A stretch of DNA of 64,000 bases from Cladopsammia gracilis (lineage: Eukaryota; Cnidaria; Anthozoa; Scleractinia; Dendrophylliidae): positions 534,501 through 598,500 of the forward strand of contig JAJGOT010000171.1 in NCBI GenBank assembly GCA_022457155.1. Reading direction: 5' to 3'. Positions 52,313 through 63,371 of this stretch are shown in pieces. A program made the position numbers and the translations under genes. How positions within the stretch are numbered: the stretch's first letter is position 1; every line of letters starts with the position of its first letter. The notes beneath the pieces are model-generated. The model had not been told where the DNA came from. It saw only the letters and a list, made by a program, of their open reading frames with translations, and ran no database searches.

Positions 52313-53589
52313 TGAAGTAATCAATATAAGTGGAAATAGAGCTGTCCGTTTAATACAGGTATTCCTTACAGTAAACATGGGAACAAAACTAATAGTTTGG
52401 AACTTAAGCTTCTGTGTCCGCTTAATACGTTGTCACTGCTCCGTTTGTGGACTGCAGTTCTTTATCGGTGTTCTTGAAATGAAGTGCCGAAGTAGCGTTC
52501 TACTGTAAAAAAAGCAACCGGGTTTAAAATGATGTCATGAACATGATCTTCAAATTGGCAATGATGATGGTTTACCGCGTGGAGATAATTGCAAAAAATC
52601 CGCCGAAATTTGGGTTTTCAAATTCAACTACGAGCCATAACTATTCAGAAACAAAGTAATTGAAATTGCTAACATAATGTCTATGTTCTGTTTAAAGCAT
52701 AGTATACTATATGTAATTTTAAATGTCTTGCAAATGTTATGTTTGGGTATTTTGGAAAAAATGTACAGCGAAAATAGCTTTATTTCATACTTATTGAGAT
52801 TTTCTATTGAAATTTGGCGTGTGAAAACCCCGTTCGGGGTTCGCATCCAATCAAAATGGCCAAACGACTTTCTCACACCTAAAAAAAGCGTTTCGTCCAA
52901 TCACAGATTTCAGTATGTATAAAATATACAAATTACAGCATTGGCAGTGGTTTGTATAGCCTGCATGACAGGCGCTTTATGAGCAAAGCGGAGCGAGCGA
53001 AGCGGCATTTCGCGCGAAGCGCGAGACGAGGGGTTCCCGTCGTGATGGTGTCTCGCAAATTTTACTTCAAGTTTACGTGGTCATATCAGCCTTGCAGTTC
53101 ATTGTTTTTGTTCTTTCAGTTTTTGGCTGGTTAGGTCTCTCGTAGATCTTATGTATGATTAGCAGCATTATCGTTTGTGGTCTTCTGCAGTTTACTTTTA
53201 TTTCTATATATTTTGGGACCGTACAGATCCGATATGCTGTGTTTTCTTTCAGCATGGTTTTGCCCATGCGTTTAAATGTTCAGATCGGCTTTGTCCATCT
53301 ACATTTCAATTTGCGAGACATGTTTGCGATACACCTTGTTCCCCGAAACACGTGATGTGGCACGCGTGTTTCGGGTGACAAGTGAGTACATAGCACGGAA
53401 CCTGATATTGTGAACGGGTCTATTTGCGCTGGCTTTCTTGCTGGCGACATTTAGTTCGCTACACCGTGCTGATGAGTTGCAATAACAACGAAACAGCTGT
53501 CCACGGTTACGATCCTACTTTATCGATTTCTGTCGTGATAGTGTCTCGCAAATTTTACTTTTTTACGTGGTCAGATCACCTTTGCAGTT
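52313..53589. other. Intergenic with decayed repeat sequence
   Basis: A GC-rich remnant at ~52960-53045 (GCGAAGCGGCATTTCGCGCGAAGCGCGAGACGAGG) looks like the end of a transposon. A ~45-bp segment with GTCTCGCAAATTTTACTT recurs at 53048 and 53540, a local direct repeat. No gene. Confidence 0.35.
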
Positions 53590-53815
53590 CATTTGAGCAT
53601 TTTAAGGCCCTCGCTAAGGATGACCGCACATCAGCCATTGCTGACCATGTAACACCACTGGACACAACATCAAGTGGGATTATTTTGATATCTTAGCGTC
53701 GGGCAAAACTAATTTCCACTGTAAAATCAAAGAAACATTGTTTATACAAGAACTGAAGCCAGCTTTTAATGCAAACGTCAGTAGCGAGAAGCTGATGCTT
53801 TATTAATTAGCTGTT
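53590..53815 (+). pseudogene. Penelope-like retroelement, GIY-YIG region fragment
   Basis: After HFKALAKDDRTSAIADHV the frame changes and continues HFDILASGKTNFHCKIKETL and ELKPAFNANVSSEKLMLY. This is the C-terminal end of the GIY-YIG endonuclease of Penelope elements as I recall it from cnidarians. The upstream RT is absent and the frame is broken. Confidence 0.6.
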
Positions 53816-54197
53816 TCTTTTTATAGATCAACTGTTAAGTTTTGTACTTAATCTCGGTCCCAGTCCCTTTTTACTACTATATTAGTATCGTTTTTAACAC
53901 TGACGGTCACTTTTGAAAATGTATGTAGTAGCATACGAAACGTCAAGTTTTTATCAAAAATGAATAAGTTCAATATGTTTATCACCGCGGTTTGTGTTCT
54001 ATTTCTCATCAAATTTCAACTAAACTGCAGATACCGTGAACGAGGAGAAGAATGGTATTGGCCATTCCTTGTTTCTCTCCCTATAGCACTAACGTGTATT
54101 GGTTGTTAGGCTGTATTGTTCTTTGGCCATGCGCCACAATTGTTTGTGGCGTGACCATTGCGCAATTTAGCCTATCAAAGCTCTTGGTTCGTTCAAC

Positions 54198-54360
54198 ACC
54201 CCCCCCCCCCCCCCCCCCCCCCCCCCCTACGCGCCCTGCAGCTGCTATTGGTACCACATCTACTACAGCTACTACAGGTACCACAGGTACTGCAGGTGCT
54301 ACAGCTACTACAACTACTAGGGTACTGCAGCTACTTCAGGTACTACAGTTGCTTCTTACA
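54198..54360. repeat. Poly-C tract and CTACTACAGGTAC-type tandem repeat
   Basis: More than 25 C, then degenerate GCTACTACAGGTACCACAGGTACTGCAG units. The polyproline frame across it is not a gene. Confidence 0.8.
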
Positions 54361-54399
54361 ACAGGGCGCTGCTCGGTATAATTTGTGTCCCCATACATG

Positions 54400-55027
54400 A
54401 CGTAACTACCGCACACCTGCGTACAACCGCTGTCATACCGGAATGCGGACTTGTTGGAGTGTCACCGGGTTCACCGGGTGAAATTTTTGAAGGGAGTTAA
54501 CTTGAAAAATCAAGCAAATGACCCTTCTTTCCACGCCACACGGAAGGTAAAATGAAAGGGTGAAATAGCTTAAATTCCAGGTAAGTTTATTAAGCTCTTA
54601 ATAAGTCTTACGTTTAACATTTTTGGTGTTTTTATTCAAAATAATGAGAATTTCCAGAGACTCGATATATCAGTGATGTTTTGATCTTGAAACCAATTTT
54701 TTTTGGCATATTGACTGGTGTCTTGCCACTGTTTAGATTGCTAAAATTTTGAGCAAACCTTTTTCACCAACATCTAGCCTCAAGATTCTTTGGATCTACT
54801 TGGTTTCTCCAAAATACACTAACCCGCCATTTTTTTGTGGTGGGGAGAGACGAGTGCCCGACTTAAGTCTTGACACTTAAGTGGACTGAACTGAACTGGG
54901 GGGGGGGAGGTATCCAAGGAGCACATACAATACTGTTAACCCATTGACCCCTAGAGAATTCGCAGAAAATGGCAATTTGAAGCCATTTTTTGACTGCTTT
55001 GGGGGTAAATTGGGGGGGGGGGGGGGC
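54400..55027. other. Intergenic, G-runs only
   Basis: Nothing except G-runs near 54900 and 55010. Confidence 0.3.
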
Positions 55028-55312
55028 AAAAATCACAGGGGTGCTCGTCGTACCTTTTAGGGGTAAAAAAAATAATAGATTGGTACCGCTTAGACTACTA
55101 AAATCTAAAATGACCACTGTAAAGATTACTGCGGTACCTTTTAGGATATTGAGCTAAAAAAAATATGACAGAATATGACATGTGTTGTTTTAGAATTGGT
55201 ACCTCTTAGGGATAAAAATTATTTCAAGCAACACCCATCAAACAAGATTCCAGTACCTTTTAGGGTGTTTTTCAAAAATTTCCGATGAGCACCCCTGTCG
55301 TTATTGTGTGTT
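55028..55312 (+). repeat. Interspersed repeat family R2, uninterrupted copy
   Basis: CACAGGGGTGCTCGTC at the left and GAGCACCCCTGTC at the right, with four GGTACC(T/G)(C)TTAG words between. It is the reverse-orientation partner of 10885-14160. Confidence 0.75.
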
Positions 55313-55797
55313 ATTCCCCCCCCCACCCCCGCAAATTGCTAGCAAACTGTCCAAAACGTTGTTTGCAACATGAGAACTAAGCTTGGTTTTGTTCATGTGC
55401 ACAAAGCAGTCAAAGCAAAATTTTGAGTTTTTGAACAAGAAAAAACACCAGAAGCTTGACTTTTCTTTTTCTTTGTTCTACATGTACTCCCCATTCTTTT
55501 TCGTTATTATTCTATATTTTTCCCCTCGTTGCTGGTCTTTCACTAGACTTTATTTATGAAGTAAAAGTTTCCCAGAAAATGCTGAAGAAAGCGAAATTTT
55601 TGTGTAGTAAGTGGTAGGAAGACCAGATTTTCCTTCAATTTTGCCAGTCAAATCTGATAGGTTTTTCTCGTGTAAATCTGTCCCAGTTCACGGGAGCTCT
55701 CTCATTTGGGCAGTTTTTGAAAGATTTCTTCCTTTTGCTTGAGTAAGGTACAAAAGACGTCTTTTATCGTAAAAAGGGATGACATCACAAATGAAGG

Positions 55798-55957
55798 GGT
55801 CGGAGCATAAACATTCTTTGTCAAATTGAGGCCTTTTTTTGTTTTTTCGCATTCATTTTGCCTCATTTTTGGCATGTGACCTAATTAACTGCAAAACATT
55901 GTTCAGAGATTTGTATGCTGGTTTTTCCATCATTTCGAAGAAATAATGTATGTAAAA
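55798..55957 (+). repeat. Interspersed repeat family R1, partial copy
   Basis: Matches the inverse of 58320-58450: TTTGCCTCATTTTTGGCATGTGACC, AACTGCAAAACATTGTTCAGA, TTTTTCCATCATTTCGAAGAAATAATG. Only ~160 bp remain. Confidence 0.65.
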
Positions 55958-56240
55958 AAAAAACTAAACTAAACTACCTGAAGAAAGATGAGTTCTGGCC
56001 CTCTAGTGATTTGACTGTACATTTGAGCGTAGTTCCTTCCAAAACTGTATGAAACATACTCCAAAACGATGCCATTACAAAGTAGATTGGCCGTGAGAAT
56101 ATGTGACTGCAATACTCCTGAACAGTGCTAACAACCTGAACGAAAATACCGTTATTTACGCACGCCTGGCTCACTTATCGATCATGAGCTCGCTGCAGTA
56201 ACACATCATCTGCAACGTGTGTATAAGCCAACATGTTTAA

Positions 56241-57784
56241 GGCTGTGCCTAAAAATGGGACTGGGACACAGGGACGGGGGGGACACTGGGATGCATGTAC
56301 AGGGACTTGGGACTCAGGGACGCGGGGACGTGAAGTATGGGATGCGGGGATGTGAAGTATGGGATGCGGGGACGCGAACAAGAATTGTTTCAGTTCCTGC
56401 AAAAGTCGGAGGTAAATGCGAATCGTCACTTTCTTCGCGAAAATGTGTATTACATATCTTCTATTTTTGACCGCACCCTACCTTTCCCTGCTGTGGCCTC
56501 TGAAGTTCCAGCGAAAATACCTTTTGACTTTGTTCGTGTAAAAGTCTGAGAATTCTGGAGGAATTTGCCAGTAAACATATTAACTGCCCGCGGTAAACCG
56601 TTCAGCGAGCCTTGCACTAAGAAAGCCAAATATAAATACGAACATCATTGCTAGAGTTACACAGTGAAAAGAAATTAAAATCCGCATAAGCCACAATAAA
56701 GCTTCATTTTGGTGAATAAATTAAAATGAGCAGAATATACTCGAATGACGTGTTCACTCGAACTAAACGGAATGACTGGGAAAATTATGCATGGTTACCA
56801 TCCCTCCTGGGCACACCCCCCGGAATTTGCCATTTTTTCTTCACTTGGCATCCTATTTCCCACCCCCGGGCACAAAGAAATAGGTAATTCCCCACCCCGG
56901 GGGCACTCAACAGCAAGCTGCACCGTTTCTCAAGAACACAGAAATATTTATTAATATATAAATCCACCAAACAGTTTACAAAATAGACATGGACTGGACT
57001 AGACTAGTATGGCTACAAAGATCAGGAAGCATCTGGGGGGAGGGAGGTGATAACTGTAGGAATGCATTATCTATTGTTCAGGAACATTATGTTGCAATTC
57101 AGTAATCTAGAGAGCACACTGTACAGCAAACTGAAGAGTTGCCATAAATTTCTATTCCCAATTACTTAAACAAAGCTCACCTGAATGCGAATGCCGGGGA
57201 TCAGAACTCTTTGTGTCTAAAATGTATCGACATTCTTCTGTTACATAATATTTATCCACAATATCATTGAATGGCCCTTGTCTCCCTTCGCTTTTGGCTG
57301 TTTTGGGTTCTTCGATCATATAAAATCTTACATTATATGTAATTTGCAACAGCTGAATGGTTTTGGAAACGAAAAACAAATATAATTTCTTAAACACAAA
57401 TTATTTTGAGGCCATGCAAGTCATTATTCAAATAATAATCGTAGAATTCACCAGACTATCATGGAGACAGCTGCTCGAAGGTCCAAAGGCCCACTGTTCG
57501 CGTGTTTCGCGTAATCCTCGCGTTTAGTTAGGTATTAGTTTAATAAAGGACCAATGAAACAACCTTTCTATAAGTATTCTTTATTGTGACCAATGGTAAG
57601 GTACAATATATCGTGCTATCCCAATTTCTTCTCGCACCCCCGCATTCAATACACATTTTCACGAAGAAAGTGACGACAATTATTGTTCGCGTCCCCCCGT
57701 TCCATATTTCGCGTCCCCGTGTCCCATACTTTCGCATCCCCGCGTACCATACTTCATGTCCCAGTCCCATTTTTAGGCACAGCC
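56241..57784. mobile_element. Mutator-like element with 9-bp duplication CATGTTTAA
   Basis: Ends GGCTGTGCCTAAAAATGGGACTGGGACA and the inverse, arms extending ~100 bp with GGGACGCGGGGACGTGAAGTATGGGATGCGG-type repeats. CATGTTTAA stands at 56232-56240 and 57785-57793. Long arms and a 9-bp duplication fit MULE elements. No transposase in the 1.3-kb interior, so non-autonomous. The interior shows a palindromic GC-rich patch (CACCCCCCGGAATTTGCC ... TTCCCCACCCCGGGGGC) near 56811-56910. Confidence 0.85.
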
Positions 57785-57799
57785 CATGTTTAAGGCCCG

Positions 57800-58490
57800 T
57801 CCGGTGATTGAAAGACATCATTAAGTCTGGAAATCCTTAAGTCTCTGGCACCTCTCAAAGAAATGAGATGGTCCCTTGTCGTACCTTGTGTCTAAAGTGC
57901 TATTTAGCGCTCAAGGTGAAAATGGACCTTGGTGGACAAGATGAGCTGGCGGGAAAGTCTGGAATCACTTCGAATCCGAAAGGGGCAGCGTTGTGAGTTG
58001 TGGGCCATTTCCCATCCCGTGCCATAGTTGAAATGCCCGATATCTGAAGTGCTTCCAGACTTTTAATTTTTCCGTATTTTGTTTGGGCAGACATTCCGTT
58101 CTTGTTCTCACCATTGATATCCTGAAATGCTTTGTGACACCTTTGCTGACAGTCAGCAATAGTCTATTGGTGATAAAAATGAAGCGATTTTGAGGGTATG
58201 AACTTCGGGATAAATTTTTCTTGAGCAGGATTTAGCGGTACGGGCCCAAACTTGGCCATCTGAAGTGAAAAACATCAGCATAAAATCGTTTCAAGTGAGA
58301 TTCAATGGGAGACAGGGAGTTTTGTTTATTTATTTTTCTTTTTGCAGACATTATTTCTCTAAAATGATGGAAAAAACAGCATAAAAAAATTCTGAACAAT
58401 GTTTTGCAATTAATTTGAAGGTCACATGCTAAAAATGAGGCAAAATGAGCATTAAAAAATAAAAAAGACTTCAAATTCGACATGGTTATA
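57800..58490 (-). repeat. Interspersed repeat family R1, copy 2
   Basis: Inverted relative to 22435-23195, with the same ordered blocks (CTCAAGGTGAAAA, GAGTTGTGGGCCAT, CTTGAGCAGGATTTAGC, GGCCATCTGAAGTGAAAAAC). Begins almost directly after the Mutator-like element. Confidence 0.7.
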
Positions 58491-59481
58491 GCTATACTCG
58501 GAGCCCCTCAAATGGTACATAGAAGGACTGTGGTTCCATCACAGGCAGTTTTGGGCAGTTGAGGTGTCAAGGGGTTAAAAAGACCATGGAATACTTAACA
58601 AAATAAAATACCACCTCAGTTTCTGTATGTACAATCAAAGAATTGTTAGAAAATAGACATAAGAAAGAAAATTTAATCAACATCATTTGCTGAACAGGAG
58701 TCTGTTATTATTATACGTTTTGCTCACCATATATTCTCATTGGCTGAGAGCACACAGCTAATTCACGCTGGAATTGAATTGTGACGTATCTACAGGCAGT
58801 GGGATTTATGCATGTAGATGTGATGTCGTATCTACAGACAGTCAGATTTTTACACTAGGAGGTGACGTCGTGCAAGCCTTCCACACGCTACCCACTTAGT
58901 TAATGGCAGTGGAAAGAAATTACAAGCTTTACAATCTGCAAAGGGAAAAGCTAAAAAAGACTGCAATGTTTAGCCTGAAATAATGAATTGGTGCTTTTTA
59001 AAAATGCCTAAGAAAACAATAATTATTATTGGATTCAGTTTTTACATGTTAGTAAGAATTATCAAGCCTAATTCTTTCTATCATGCTTAGTCTCATCCAA
59101 TAATTGTTAATTATTATATCCAAGATTTTCCCTGTCTTGTCTGAGAAACCTGAAGGTATGGTCTGTATAGCCTTATGGGAGACTCCTGGATAATCCAAGG
59201 TAATGGATAATGCATTTCACATATTTACTTATTTGTTGATGATGCTTTACAGCTAAATCAAGTCATCTTTGACCCTTGTTTTAATTTTCAAGGTACAAAG
59301 TTTGTGAAATTGGTAATAATTAAAATGTTATTGTTTTAATATTAATTGCTCGGCTAAGTGCATAAATTAGGTGGTTAACAGGTGGTCACCAACATATAGT
59401 TCAATTTGTGATTATTGTAGTTCTAGTTCTTGTATTTATTTTGTTAGGTCCCTTTGATCAAGCTAGCCAGTCAGCTGTCCA
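58491..59481. other. Upstream of the visible formin exon, no gene
   Basis: A local direct repeat with GACGTATCTACAGGCAGT / GTCGTATCTACAGACAGT near 58782-58845. Otherwise nothing. A strong acceptor-like TTGTATTTATTTTGTTAG at 59430-59447 precedes the FH1 exon, but none of its frames stays open into it. Confidence 0.35.
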
Positions 59482-59924
59482 ATGTATCCTGGAGTAGGCC
59501 TGCCTGTAACTAGGACACCACCATCTAGCCCTTGCCTATCAAGTTGCATGCATTATCCGCCTCCACTTCCATGTCCACCACCACAACCGCTCACACGCAC
59601 TCCATTATCCACTCCTTCTGAGAGTCAAGTTTTTCCAGTTTCACCTAAAACCCTTGATGAAGATGGCTCAATACCAGTTTCGCAACTTGCACCCTGTGTG
59701 CCAGGAGCATTCCCTCCTCCTCCTCCCCCTCCACCACCACCACCACCTCCCTTACCTCCACCTCCCCCACCTCCCCCAGGAACACCAGCTTGCCTTCCTC
59801 CTCCCCCTCCCCCTCCCCCTCTTCCCTCCTCCTCCTCATTCCACTGATCTTCTCACACCTACATCTTCAAAGCTTGCTGCTACAAGTAAAGTATCTGCCT
59901 CCAGAAAAAAAGCCATAACTCCAG
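59482..59924 (+). CDS. Formin FH1 exon, with frameshift
   Basis: The frame from 59482 gives proline runs (59701-59830) but stops at 59845-59847. The frame that reaches the good donor at 59925 gives LTPTSSKLAATSKVSASRKK at 59855-59915, one base out of phase with the proline frame. The shift must lie between ~59800 and ~59840 in the CCT/CCC tract. True exon start unknown. Confidence 0.6.
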
Positions 59925-61188
59925 GTATTTAGTAATCTTAAGTTTACATTAGCAAACTGATATGAAGACTGCTACCATTTCAGTGGATTATTATTTTACA
60001 AATAGGCTCAAGATTGGGGTGGGTAATTGCTACAAAAAACACTTGCTCTTAGGTGAACGTCTTGTTATAATTAATACTTAGAATTAATTTTTACTGCTGT
60101 TTGCGTCTTGACATGGACACAATAAAAAAATGGGTATCAAAGGTAGCATGAGAAGTCATCAAACATTTTAAGTTTGACTGCGTGTTTATTGATACTCTTG
60201 CTTACTTACTAATGCAGTTATGTCCAGGATTGCAGATAATTAGATGCATGGCAAATTTAATAAGCATAACAAAGTGTCCTCTTGCCCTTCTACTCAACTT
60301 CAACATCACTTGTTTTCAAAAATACAGACAAAAACATCACAAAGTGTCCCCTAAATTCTGCTCTTTAAGTAAAGATAAACACATGCATTTACCCTAACCT
60401 AAAAATAACACTAACACTAATGTTTACCTTACATTTCAAAAAAGATGGTAAACACTTAGACTTAATGGGACACTTGGTGTTGGATATCAAAATTTGTCAT
60501 GCATCTAATTATCTGCAATCCTGGACATAAGTGCACTAATGAGACTGTACTTAACATTCAGATGAGACAATGGTGACAAACAGGGTTGTTCTATATGTTA
60601 TTGACATATCAATATCATTGACCACCTAGTTGTAGAATTGTATTGTGACAGTCATTGTTCTTTTCTTTGTTCACATGTGGGCCTCATCTTCATCTTGGTA
60701 CACTTGTGAAGAAGGAATTTTCAAAAGAACTCTGATTTCTTATCTTTGTACAAAATTTTGGACCTCACTCTTGGTCCCCAGCCATAAGAACTAAACATTA
60801 TTTATTTTATTATACCTGATTGGTAAATTTAGCATCCCCCATGAAACCATTGTTTTGGAAACGCATACAGCTGAGTCAGGTGACTAATCTAGAAGTAGAG
60901 TCTAGCACAACAGTCTGGGCAACACTTGAAGAGCCTGTCATCAATGTCAGTGACTTTGCTGAAATGTTTGCCAAGGTGGAGAGAAAAGCAGATGGGAAAC
61001 TTCTCTCCTCCAGGTCCACAAACAAAATAAAACAGCAAGTTACCCATTTGCTGGATAACAAGAGATCACAGGCTGTGGGAATATTCCTGAGAAGTCTTCA
61101 TGTTGAAATGGACGAGATAAGAGATGCACTCTACAATGTGAACACTGCTATTCTAGATCAAGAAACCTTGAGCTCGCTCTTTGAAATA
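59482..61188 (+). CDS. Formin (FMN/Cappuccino group), FH1 and start of FH2, partial
   Basis: Formins nucleate and elongate actin filaments: FH1 polyproline binds profilin and FH2 caps the barbed end. The first visible exon (to 59924) carries long proline runs and ends CCAG/GTATTT. The next (60833-61188) starts CATCCCCCATGAAACC; the phases match. It reads the FH2 start MKPLFWKRIQL, then WATLEEPVINVSDFAEMF and NKRSQAVGIFLRSLHVEMDE, ending at SLFEI/GTAAGT. The KRSQAVGI and ALYNV pattern points to the FMN/Cappuccino group over DIAPH, DAAM or INF2. The proline exon shows a frameshift. The rest of FH2 is beyond the window or in exons that I could not find. Confidence 0.82.
60221..60527. mobile_element. 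MITE with TA duplication in the formin intron
   Basis: TGTCCAGGATTGCAGATAATTAGATGCATG and its exact inverse form 30-bp ends; TA on both sides (60219-60220, 60528-60529). A TA duplication fits Tc1/mariner-type MITEs. Inner parts also pair (CAAAGTGTCC / GGGACACTTGG). Confidence 0.85.
60833..61188 (+). CDS. Formin FH2 N-terminal exon
   Basis: Acceptor GGTAAATTTAG, 118 codons plus two bases, donor ATA/GTAAGT. Contains the FH2 lasso Trp (PLFWKRI) and the first half of the knob. Clean coding sequence without stops. Confidence 0.9.
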
Positions 61189-61438
61189 GTAAGTACAGAC
61201 TACTGTACTTATATGGGGATCACAATACATGAAGATAATAAACCCGATCGTAATCTTGTTAATTCGCAAAATAATAAACATAAAAAGCTGCCAATACTCT
61301 GTCTTATATGTATTGGTGGGGTAGAGGGTAGTCCTTAAAATACTGTCAGTTGCATGATGACTTCTGACATTAAGAAAGCCCGGAATTGACAAAGGTCTGG
61401 TAATCAGGTAGTCTGGTATAAAATCTCATGTCCGAGTC

Positions 61439-63371
61439 GGGTGTTACGAAAACGAAGACCCTCGAAAATGAAGACCTAAGACCTAAGACCGGTCTTCGTT
61501 TTCGTACTACGAAAACGAAGACCCCGTAAAACAGAAAAACATTGAAATTACAAGTTAAAATCAGCAAGGCTGGACTGTGTTTATTTAACAACGTTTCCAT
61601 TGCTGGTACACCCTGGTACAGGTATTTCAACCAAAAATGGCCTTCTTCAGTTAGGAAAAAATATGCTAACTGTCTCACGCAGAACATGTTCTTTCACTGT
61701 ACACTTCCGTCACGCAATGCTGGGACAACAACGAGATTCAGCTTGCTTAACCTTATTCAAACCTAAACTATTCCAATCGCCCTATCAACGGGAAAATCTG
61801 TTCCGAGCTTGCACTTATTGCGTAGGAAAACAAAGCAGAGAACCGAAAGCAGTTGTAAAAAAGAGCAAGAAAACACCACGCGTGAAGTGTACAAATGTAT
61901 TAAAATCTATAACCTTTGCTGGTGCTCAGTGCACGTCTAAACTCGTAATTCCAATGGATTTCGGATATTTTATATTAGGGTCTTCGTTTTCGTAGTACGA
62001 AAACGAAGACCGGGGGTCTTCGTTTTCGTACTACGAAAACGAAGACCCATCCTTAGCAAAGAGAACTGCTTACTTTTTAACGAGAATTTCACAGCTGACA
62101 TGCCTTACTGACTGTTTGAATCTTTTTCGCTAGAAACCCAGGATCATTTCCTGTACAGAGCGCGTTCATACTGTCACGCAATCCTGGCTTATCAAAGGCA
62201 TGCAGCAAGCGTTCGATTAATGTCTGCCGATCCTGGATCCTTACTCTAGCGTAAGAATATCCGGATTTTGGTAAGTTTATCCCACCATGTCGCTACCAAA
62301 TCAAGTTATCTCGCATAGCGAAACATAGCAGGCAGAGCAGACGCGGCACAAGTAGTTGCCGTAATAAATGGGGAAGGAACGCGTGAAGTGTAATGTCGTA
62401 TAATATTACTAAGCCTTGCTAATTGCTGCGAAGCACCAGCTTCGCAGCAGACTATTTCGAAAGGACATGATAACGTCACGAACACATGATTGCTGGATAC
62501 CAGACCCATACCAAAGTCCTGAGGCAAAAAATTATGTTTGTCACGATCGACAGAACTTTGTCGTACAAAATGCCTCGATTTCGTGCATTCCTGATGCTTT
62601 CAGAATGGCCTGGAACGGGTTTGGAGAGAACGGCCTTGCCGCCATGATGGATTCCACAATAACTGATTTGGTAAGTGAAAATATATCGCAACCGCTTAAG
62701 ATGTTGCCAAAAATATTCGGCTAATATTTGTCAGACCTTTTATACAAACTGTCGTGAAACTGTACCTCTTGTTGTCGAAGAATAAGGAAATTGTTCCGAG
62801 TAAAAGCCAGCAAAACTGCATCTTGCGATCGTGTAGTGAAACAGTGAGCACAGAAACTACAAGTAATGACACTAATCACAACAATCTAACTTATCGGCCT
62901 TTTTGGCCAGCAACTAAGGGGGCTCTACGCCCAGCAACTGAGAGGTCAGTGTGCCAAACGATCCAGTGCGATCGTATAAAACTAAAGAAAGTGACAATCT
63001 GTACATTTGGTCGACTGAAAACAACCGATACTGAAAGTACATTGTCTCAAACTGGTTACTGCTACCAGAAGCAAGCTAAACCAGATGAATTACGCGATTT
63101 TTCCGATGCTTTGCGAAAAAAGTTCAGAAAATTGAGCTGAGGTCACAGGGTTCAAGGTCGTTCATGCAAGTGTTCTGAAATACAAAAGGCCAGGGAAGCT
63201 TTCTTAATCTCACCTTCGCAGCAATTCACTTTCTATAAGAAACTACTAGTTTTAACTTGTAATTTCAATGTTTTTCTGTTTTACGGGGTCTTCGTTTTCG
63301 TACTACGAAAACGAAGACCGGTCTTAGGTCTTAGGTCTTCGTTTTCGAGGGTCTTCGTTTTCGTAACATCC
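61439..63371. mobile_element. Mutator-like element with 10-bp duplication TGTCCGAGTC
   Basis: TIRs of ~110 bp are nearly identical: GTTACGAAAACGAAGACCCTCG, two CCTAAGA units, and the palindrome GGTCTTCGTTTTCGTACTACG. The same palindrome recurs at ~61976-62046. TGTCCGAGTC stands at 61429-61438 and 63372-63381. Duplication length and long TIRs fit MULE elements. No transposase is recognised; the interior has open frames with an exon-like border. Confidence 0.85.
62416..62670 (+). CDS. Exon-like sequence carried by the Mutator-like element
   Basis: An open frame reads THDCWIPDPYQSPEAKNY, then FRMAWNGFGENGLAAM and ends MDSTITDL/GTAAGTG, a consensus splice donor. The composition is protein-like, with Trp and Cys. 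I do not recognise the protein. It may be a host gene fragment captured by the element (Pack-MULE style) or an exon of the element's own gene. A second frame at 62754-63140 (DELRDFSDALRKKFRKLS end) may belong with it. Confidence 0.4.

Noticed and set aside
54052..54400. Polyproline/threonine-rich plus-strand frames
   Set aside because: They are translations of a poly-C tract and a degenerate tandem repeat.
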